Part shown: positions 6,090 through 11,175 of the stretch, piece after piece
Numbering within the stretch: position 1 is the first letter of the stretch
Layout: each line of letters opens with the position of its first letter
Assembly (NCBI GenBank): GCA_007128345.1
Contig: SKXS01000198.1
Location: 1 to 11,175 of the forward strand
From: Spirochaetia bacterium
GTDB lineage: Bacteria; Spirochaetota; Spirochaetia; PWKH01
Direction of reading: 5' to 3'
DNA length: 11,175 bases
The notes under the pieces: generated by a model
What the model saw: the letters and a program-made list of their open reading frames with translations, nothing else
Databases searched by the model: none
Told to the model about the DNA's origin: nothing
Program-made: the position numbers and the translations under genes

Positions 6090-7364
6090 TTATGCGAATT
6101 TCTGAAGCGTTGGAAGGAACTGGGGAGGGACCTGGGCAGTGATCTCGATACTGTCCTTGTCATATCGCTCTGAGAGAATCCTTCCATGCTTCCTGACATA
6201 TTCGAGCAGGTCAAATCTATGTACAGGAAGTGAATAGGTGCGCTCTTCGTATCGTTCGTAGAGCGCTTCCTCGACAGCTCGGACGAGCAGATCCATATGG
6301 ATGCCCTCCCGCACAGATACACATACATGACGGGGATGCTTGTCCCGAATCTGGTTGAGATGTGTGTAGTCACCGTCACATAAATCAATTTTATTGAAAA
6401 CTACAACAATCGGCCGATCCAGGCATGAGAGGTCCCTGAGGACCTCCATGGTGGTCTCATACTGCTGCTTCACCTGGGGATCAGATGCATCAAGCATGAT
6501 GACCAGGAAATCGGAGTATACCGATTCCTCAAGTGTGGAAGTGAATGCTTCGATGAGGTCATGCGGCAGGTTTCTGATGAATCCGACGGTGTCCGTCAGG
6601 AGGATTTCACTGCCCCCGGGAAGCAGCACTTTCTTTGTAGTAGGGTCCAGGGTTGCAAAGAGCTTGTCTTCCACCAGTACATCTGCACAGGAGAGCGTGT
6701 TGAGCAGTGAGGATTTCCCCGAATTGGTATAGCCTACAATAGCGCCCGTAGGGATAGGCAGGGTCCGTCGCTGCTTCCTTTGGGTTTCCCTGTGCGATTT
6801 GACTTTTTTAAGCTCTTCCTTTGTCTTGGCAATACGTTTGACAGCGATGCGGCGGTCAATTTCCAGCTGTTTCTCACCTTCTCCGCGGGTCCCTCTCGTG
6901 CCACCGCGCTGTCGGGACAGGTGGGTCCATGCACGGGTGAGTCTGGGAAGCGAATACTCCAGACGTGCCAGGGTTACCTGAAGCACCGCCTCTTTGGTGG
7001 ATGCCCGATCTGCAAAAATCTGGAGGATTACTTCCTGCCTGTCTATAACGCAGAGACCTGTAAACTGCTCAAGATTCCTCTGCTGCCTGGGAGAGAGATC
7101 CTGGTCGAATATGATGCACTCAGCACCGAGTTCCTGTGCTTCCTGTGAGATTTCTTCCACTTTCCCGGTTCCCAGGAAAAATTTTGCGTGAGGGGCCTTG
7201 AGATTGATAATGTTTTTCCCTGCAATATCCAGCCCCATGGTATGCACGAGATCACATAACTCTTTCATGGATGCTTCTGCTTCAGCGCGGTATGCTTCAC
7301 CGCTGTATGTGGAGACCACATACGATTTTTGTGCTTCCTGGTGAAGCGAATGAGACTCTTTCAT
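6090..7364 (-). CDS. hflX: Ribosome-splitting GTPase HflX
   Basis: HflX is a GTPase that binds the 50S subunit and splits stalled or idle 70S ribosomes during stress. The 424-residue product has the whole family layout: an N-terminal HflX domain (about 15-150) with the GTGKVEEI segment (65-72), the diagnostic Gly/Arg stretch GGTRGTRGEGEKQLEIDRR (154-172), a coiled-coil helix (about 170-200), then the G domain with P-loop GYTNSGKSS (211-219), FATLDPTTK (236-244), DTVGF (258-262) and NKID (324-327), and a short C-terminal domain. The ATG at 7364 has no visible ribosome-binding site; a candidate promoter places the transcription start almost on the ATG, so the message may be leaderless. The next Met, at residue 33, would cut into the conserved domain. 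It lies 40 bp behind rel and converges on the exported protein gene. Confidence 0.96.
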   Translation of the reverse strand: MKESHSLHQEAQKSYVVSTYSGEAYRAEAEASMKELCDLVHTMGLDIAGKNIINLKAPHAKFFLGTGKVEEISQEAQELGAECIIFDQDLSPRQQRNLEQFTGLCVIDRQEVILQIFADRASTKEAVLQVTLARLEYSLPRLTRAWTHLSRQRGGTRGTRGEGEKQLEIDRRIAVKRIAKTKEELKKVKSHRETQRKQRRTLPIPTGAIVGYTNSGKSSLLNTLSCADVLVEDKLFATLDPTTKKVLLPGGSEILLTDTVGFIRNLPHDLIEAFTSTLEESVYSDFLVIMLDASDPQVKQQYETTMEVLRDLSCLDRPIVVVFNKIDLCDGDYTHLNQIRDKHPRHVCVSVREGIHMDLLVRAVEEALYERYEERTYSLPVHRFDLLEYVRKHGRILSERYDKDSIEITAQVPPQFLPTLQKFA

Positions 7365-7370
7365 AAGAGT

Positions 7371-7399
7371 AAGGTAATTACACAGGAGCTCATTGTCAA
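7371..7399 (-). promoter_or_regulatory. Candidate hflX promoter, placing transcription start at the start codon
   Basis: On the minus strand TTGACA (7399-7394) is a perfect -35 hexamer, followed after 17 nt by TACCTT (7376-7371). Only 6 nt separate this from the hflX ATG, so the message would start at or within a few bases of it. The -35 begins 5 nt after the rel stop codon. The -10 match is modest (3 of 6). Confidence 0.4.
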
Positions 7400-7404
7400 G
7401 ACGA

Positions 7405-9417
7405 CTACATGGGCTGAATATTCATTACAGACGGTATGGTACGTATGCTCTTGAGCACCCGCTTGAAGTCGTCGGGTTCATCAATTTCCATAGTGAAGCT
7501 TCCGGACAGGTGACCGTTTTCGTTTTCCTCAAGTTTTCCTTCAATGAGGTGGCCCTTGAATTTTTTTACCGCTCCCTCAATTTCAGAAAAGAGGTCGCTG
7601 GTGAGCCGGGAAGTGACCCGGAAACGCTTTGTGTTCTTCGGTTTTGCAGCTTCCCACTCCACTTCAATAGTACGGTTGGCAATGTCCCGTATGTGCCTGA
7701 TGTTCGGACAATCCCTTCGGTGAACAATGATTCCCCTGCCCCGGGAAATGTAGCCGATGATAGTATCCCCGGAGGAAGGCATGCAGCAGCGGGCAATGCT
7801 GATCATCATGTTCTTCTCATCCCCGATACGGAAGGTGATTTTCGAGGGATCCACGATCTGCTTGACTATCTGATCATCCGCTTCACCGGGAAGTGGTTCC
7901 TGTTTCTTCGGTTCGGGCGCTTCCTGCGCTTTATCCTGGGCACGTCTCTTTGCAATGATGTTCTTGTCAATAAGCAGGCTTTCATCATGCTTATTCAGCC
8001 AGTTGCGTATACGCTGACGGGCGCGGGAAGTTCTGGCAATCCTCAGCCAGTTGATATGAGGCCGGCCGTTGGGCGAGGTGAGGATCTCCACTACCTGGGT
8101 ATTCTTCAAAGGCTGGTTGAGGGGTATGATCGAGCCGTCTGCCTTGGCGCCGATCATATGGCTGCCGACTTCACTGTGTATGTAGTAGGCGAAGTCAATG
8201 GCGGTTGCATTCGCCGGAAGCTCTATGATATGTCCCTTCGGGGTAAATACATAGATGGAGTCCTTCAGCAGTTCGCTCTTGATGTCTTCCAGGAAGGTTT
8301 CGGAGGAATCCATCTCCTCCTCCCAGTTCTTCAGCTTGCTGATAATTGGAAGATGATCGGAAGAGAACTTCGCCCCGCCGAATTCCTGCTTGTATGCCCA
8401 GTGCGCTGCAATGCCGAATTCAGCTGTGTAGTGCATTGCCTTGGTGCGTATCTGGATTTCCAGAAGTCTTCCGTTGTAGCACATGACCGTAGTATGGAGG
8501 CTCTGGTACTGATTCGCCTTCGGCATGGCGATATAGTCCTTGAAACGTCCCTCTAAGGGTGGCCAGAGCTTGTGGATGACGCCCAGGAGGGTGTAGCAGT
8601 CATTGGAATTCTCGCAGGTTATGCGTACTCCCAGAGTGTCGTAGATCTCGTCAATGTCCTTCTTCCTGCGCTTCATCTTGCGGTATATTGAGTAGAAGTG
8701 CTTTGCCCGGGAGGTTACCAGGATGTTAGGGATGCCCTCCTCGCCGGCAGCCCGATAGATGGCCTTTTCCACACGCTTGAGGTACTCGCTGCGTTCGCTC
8801 TTCTTGGCCAGCAGGTACTCTTTAATGTAGGAATAGGTCTCGGGGTTCAGGTTCTTCAGGGCTAGATCTTCGAGCTCTGCCTTCATCCACGAGATGCCCA
8901 GTCGGTCAGCCAGGGGTGCGTAGATATCAAGGCATTCTGATGCAATAGCCTTCCTGCGCTCCGTAGGAAGATGCTGCAGGGTGTTCATATTGTGCAGCTT
9001 GTCAGCCAGCTTGATGATGATCACACGAATATCCTTGGACATGGCCAGGAGCATCTTCCTGATCGTCTCAGCTTCCTGGAGGCTTTTGTTCTTCACCTTG
9101 AGGATAGAGATCTTCGTTACCCCTTCCACCAGTTCAGCAGCTTCTTCTCCAAAGCGGTCCTTGATCATGGAATAGGAGACCCCGGCATCTTCCAGCACGT
9201 CATGGAGAAGGCCTGCGATGATGGTATCAGCATCCATGCGGAGTTCGACCAGAAGCTCCGCTACCTGGAGGGGATGCACAAAGTACGGCTCCCCGCTGGC
9301 ACGCTTCTGGTTCATGTGGAGTTCATTGGACCAGTTAGCCGCATCTATGATGCGTTGCTGCTCCTGATCCGGATATCCCTCGAGTTTCTGCTTGAACTTC
9401 TCTATCAGATTGAACAT
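7405..9417 (-). CDS. rel: Bifunctional (p)ppGpp synthetase/hydrolase Rel
   Basis: Rel transfers pyrophosphate from ATP to GDP/GTP to make (p)ppGpp and also hydrolyses it, setting the stringent response at the ribosome. The 670 residues show the long RSH layout: HD hydrolase domain with FVHPL (46-50), HDVLED (72-77) and IKLADKLHNM (135-144, with D139); synthetase domain with RAKHFYSIYRKM (237-248), RKKD (251-254), the EIYDTLGVRI strand (257-266), YQSLHTTV (304-311) and LEIQIRT (319-325); TGS domain (about 386-447); a helical stretch (450-485); a zinc-finger/RIS part with ARCCMP (542-547) and HRRDCPN (566-572); and a C-terminal ACT domain (about 596-670). An intact HD motif together with RxKD in the synthetase loop marks a bifunctional Rel/SpoT-type enzyme, not monofunctional RelA. 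The start is 2 bp after the prmC stop with only a weak ribosome-binding site, so coupling to prmC is likely. Confidence 0.97.
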   Translation of the reverse strand: MFNLIEKFKQKLEGYPDQEQQRIIDAANWSNELHMNQKRASGEPYFVHPLQVAELLVELRMDADTIIAGLLHDVLEDAGVSYSMIKDRFGEEAAELVEGVTKISILKVKNKSLQEAETIRKMLLAMSKDIRVIIIKLADKLHNMNTLQHLPTERRKAIASECLDIYAPLADRLGISWMKAELEDLALKNLNPETYSYIKEYLLAKKSERSEYLKRVEKAIYRAAGEEGIPNILVTSRAKHFYSIYRKMKRRKKDIDEIYDTLGVRITCENSNDCYTLLGVIHKLWPPLEGRFKDYIAMPKANQYQSLHTTVMCYNGRLLEIQIRTKAMHYTAEFGIAAHWAYKQEFGGAKFSSDHLPIISKLKNWEEEMDSSETFLEDIKSELLKDSIYVFTPKGHIIELPANATAIDFAYYIHSEVGSHMIGAKADGSIIPLNQPLKNTQVVEILTSPNGRPHINWLRIARTSRARQRIRNWLNKHDESLLIDKNIIAKRRAQDKAQEAPEPKKQEPLPGEADDQIVKQIVDPSKITFRIGDEKNMMISIARCCMPSSGDTIIGYISRGRGIIVHRRDCPNIRHIRDIANRTIEVEWEAAKPKNTKRFRVTSRLTSDLFSEIEGAVKKFKGHLIEGKLEENENGHLSGSFTMEIDEPDDFKRVLKSIRTIPSVMNIQPM

Positions 9418-9419
9418 AC

Positions 9420-10271
9420 CTACCCGTCACGCGCTCCCAGCACTGCCCTGGCATTCCCCGAAAGGTCAGAAATGACGGAGATGTGTCTATAGCCTCTCTG
9501 CTGCATAATGCCCGCGAGGGTGTCAGCCTGGACAGTTGCGCATTCACATATACAATAGCTGTTTTCCTTGAGTTTATCAAACCCTTGAAATACAATTTTC
9601 TTCAGCGCATCCAGGCCGTCCTCGCCGCCCAGAAGAGCGCTCTCAGGCTCTCCCCGGCACAGCAGAGACTCGCTGGTCATCTCCTCTCTGGTTATATACG
9701 GAGGATTGGATACTATCAGGTCAAAGAGGCCGGGAATTTCCTCGAACATGTCGCTGGAGATAATCTCCACCATCTCTTCGGAGCCCAAGATTCTACGGGC
9801 ATTCTTCCGGCACACCGCAAGCGCACGGGATGATATATCAGAGCAGATGACCTGGGCCTGCGGCAGTTCGTGCTTAATGCTGATGCCGATGCAGCCGCTG
9901 CCTGTTCCCAGGTCAAGCACCCGGGGAGACGAAAAACGCTTCAGCAGCATGAGGGAGCGTTCCACCAGCACCTCAGTGTCCGGGCGGGGGATGAGGACAT
10001 CTGGGGTTACAAGGAACTCGAGCCCCCAGAATTCCTTGACTCCGGTGAGGTAGGCAACAGGGATTCCCCTGCTCCTGTACAGGACTAATTCCCTGATTTC
10101 TTGTTCCTGTGTTTTGCTGATGTGATCAGGCAGCATGGCGAGGGTCCGTTCCTTCGGCATCTGGAGCACGTGGGAGGCTATGAGCAGCGCGTCAAGGTAG
10201 GGGGTCCTTCCCTTGTTAGCGTCAGCCAGCAGCTGGTGCGCTTCATGCAGGACATCTCGCAGGACGGCCAT
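9420..10271 (-). CDS. prmC: Peptide chain release factor N5-glutamine methyltransferase
   Basis: PrmC methylates the glutamine of the GGQ motif in release factors RF1 and RF2, raising termination efficiency. The 283-residue length is typical. The N-terminal helical domain (1-75) ends in RSRGIPVAYLTG and EFWGLEF; the substrate-binding LIPRPDTE is at 93-100; the SAM-binding core has VLDLGTGSGCIGI (118-130); and the catalytic NPPY is at 189-192. Near the end CECATVQ stands where EIG..Q is usual, a mild variant. The ATG overlaps the prfA stop by one base (TAATG). AGGAG 5 nt upstream lies inside the last prfA codons and within a perfect inverted repeat, so translation is probably coupled to its own substrate's gene. 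The arrangement prfA-prmC is common in bacteria. rel starts 2 bp after its stop. Confidence 0.97.
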   Translation of the reverse strand: MAVLRDVLHEAHQLLADANKGRTPYLDALLIASHVLQMPKERTLAMLPDHISKTQEQEIRELVLYRSRGIPVAYLTGVKEFWGLEFLVTPDVLIPRPDTEVLVERSLMLLKRFSSPRVLDLGTGSGCIGISIKHELPQAQVICSDISSRALAVCRKNARRILGSEEMVEIISSDMFEEIPGLFDLIVSNPPYITREEMTSESLLCRGEPESALLGGEDGLDALKKIVFQGFDKLKENSYCICECATVQADTLAGIMQQRGYRHISVISDLSGNARAVLGARDG

Positions 10272-11175
10272 TACTGCTCCTGGAGCAGTTCTTCATGGGA
10301 AGCCAGCCGCAGCGCATCGATTATCTCAGTCAAATCTCCCTGGAGCACATGCTCAAGCCTATAGAGAGTGAGATTAACCCGGTGGTCAGTCACCCGGTTT
10401 TGGGGGAAGTTGTAGGTCCTGATGCGTTCAGACCGGTCACCCGAGCCGACCTGGCTCTTGCGGTCCTGCGCTCGCTGGGACCTGCGCTTCTCCTCCTCCA
10501 TGTCATAGAGCCTCGCACGAAGCACCCGCATTGCCTTTGCCCGGTTCTTGATCTGGGACTTTTCATCCTGGCAGATGACCACAAGACCCGTCGGCAGGTG
10601 GGTGATACGGACTGCGGAATCGGTGGTGTTTACGCTCTGCCCGCCCGGGCCGGACGAACGGTATACATCCACCTTGATCTCTTCATTCTTGATGTCTATC
10701 TCCGTCTCCTCCGCTTCGGGAAGTACTGCTACCGTTACCGCCGATGTATGGATCCGTCCTCCCGATTCAGTAGTAGGGACCCGCTGCACCCGATGAGTGC
10801 CGCTTTCATAACGCATATGCCCGTAGACCTCCTTCCCTGATATCGAGTAGACAATCTCCTTGATCCCGCCGATTTCCGTCTCATTGAAATCCAGGATCTC
10901 AATTTTCCACTTCATAGATTCAGCATAGTAGGAATACATGCGGTAGAGATCGGAGGCAAAGAGCGCCGCCTCTTCACCGCCGGTTCCTGCGCGGATCTCC
11001 ATAATGATGTTCTTGCCGTCCAAGGGATCCCGTGGAACAAGCAGCTGCTTCAGACGATCCTCAAGCGCATGCTGCCTGGCAGTAAGGTCCTCAAGCTCTT
11101 CCCGGGCAATCTCGCGGAGCTCACTGTCATGTTCCGCCTGGATGAGCCCGCGGGTTTCTTCTCTCTGGCGGAGGA
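10271..11175 (-). CDS. prfA: Peptide chain release factor 1 (5' end outside window)
   Basis: RF1 recognises UAA and UAG in the ribosomal A site and triggers release of the finished protein. The frame is open from the window edge and gives 300 residues to TAA, so about 55 N-terminal residues of a normal 355-residue RF1 are missing. The visible part starts in the helical domain (ELEDLTARQHALEDRL), continues with the domain start EIRAGTGGEEAALFA, the stop-codon reading region THRVQRVPTTESGGR, and the catalytic loop SSGPGGQSVNTTDSAVR. The P-x-T tripeptide in VPTTES marks RF1 rather than RF2 (which has SPF); it is PTT here instead of the more usual PAT or PVT. It is the first visible gene of the prfA-prmC-rel series. 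Confidence 0.97.
   Translation of the reverse strand, partial: LRQREETRGLIQAEHDSELREIAREELEDLTARQHALEDRLKQLLVPRDPLDGKNIIMEIRAGTGGEEAALFASDLYRMYSYYAESMKWKIEILDFNETEIGGIKEIVYSISGKEVYGHMRYESGTHRVQRVPTTESGGRIHTSAVTVAVLPEAEETEIDIKNEEIKVDVYRSSGPGGQSVNTTDSAVRITHLPTGLVVICQDEKSQIKNRAKAMRVLRARLYDMEEEKRRSQRAQDRKSQVGSGDRSERIRTYNFPQNRVTDHRVNLTLYRLEHVLQGDLTEIIDALRLASHEELLQEQ
10273..10289 (-). promoter_or_regulatory. Perfect inverted repeat covering the prmC ribosome-binding site
   Basis: On the mRNA, ACTGCTCC - A - GGAGCAGT is an uninterrupted 8-base inverted repeat around one central base, reaching from the last prfA codons to the first base of the prfA stop. It would form a hairpin of at least 6 bp with the prmC Shine-Dalgarno AGGAG split between loop and stem. 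A ribosome finishing prfA would open it, which would couple prmC translation to prfA. The regulatory role is inference. Confidence 0.4.

Noticed and set aside
7393..8556. Long open frame of 387 codons on the plus strand, antisense to rel
   Set aside because: It lies entirely opposite a convincing rel gene, its product has no recognisable motif, and no promoter or ribosome-binding site precedes it. It is most simply a by-product of rel codon usage.

Overview
The window looks like a core-genome segment from a spirochaete, probably a free-living or commensal member of the Spirochaetales. The evidence is indirect: an alanyl-tRNA synthetase of the short form known from Treponema and Borrelia, a large scaffold-like TPR protein, a LuxR-type regulator fused to a membrane domain, and a small exported beta-barrel-like protein. 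Base composition is near 50% GC and even throughout. I saw no sign of recent transfer, no mobile element, no CRISPR array and no rRNA or tRNA gene. Coding density is very high; the longest gap between genes is 179 bp.

Left part (1-2650): the 3' part of alaS (+) is followed 8 bp later by a six-helix membrane protein ending in a LuxR-type DNA-binding domain (+). That gene meets rlmN (-) tail to tail, and the two coding regions share 16 bp. Centre (2613-6043): reading leftwards on the minus strand are an OPT-family transporter, a ten-repeat TPR protein and rlmN, probably one transcription unit. The OPT gene is divergent from a short secreted protein gene (+), and both appear to be driven from the 179-bp region between them. 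A GC-rich hairpin at 6067-6085 closes this block against the next.

Right part (6090-11175): a minus-strand series prfA - prmC - rel - hflX. prfA and prmC overlap by one base (TAATG), prmC and rel are 2 bp apart, and hflX follows rel after 40 bp with what looks like its own promoter. The products act on related steps: RF1 terminates translation, PrmC methylates the GGQ glutamine of RF1, Rel makes and breaks (p)ppGpp when translation stalls, and HflX splits stalled ribosomes. 

No clearly new molecular system is present. The items most worth a second look are the membrane-tethered LuxR regulator behind alaS, the reduced AlaRS editing region, the 68-residue super-repeat in the TPR protein, the possible leaderless hflX promoter, and the hairpin covering the prmC ribosome-binding site.
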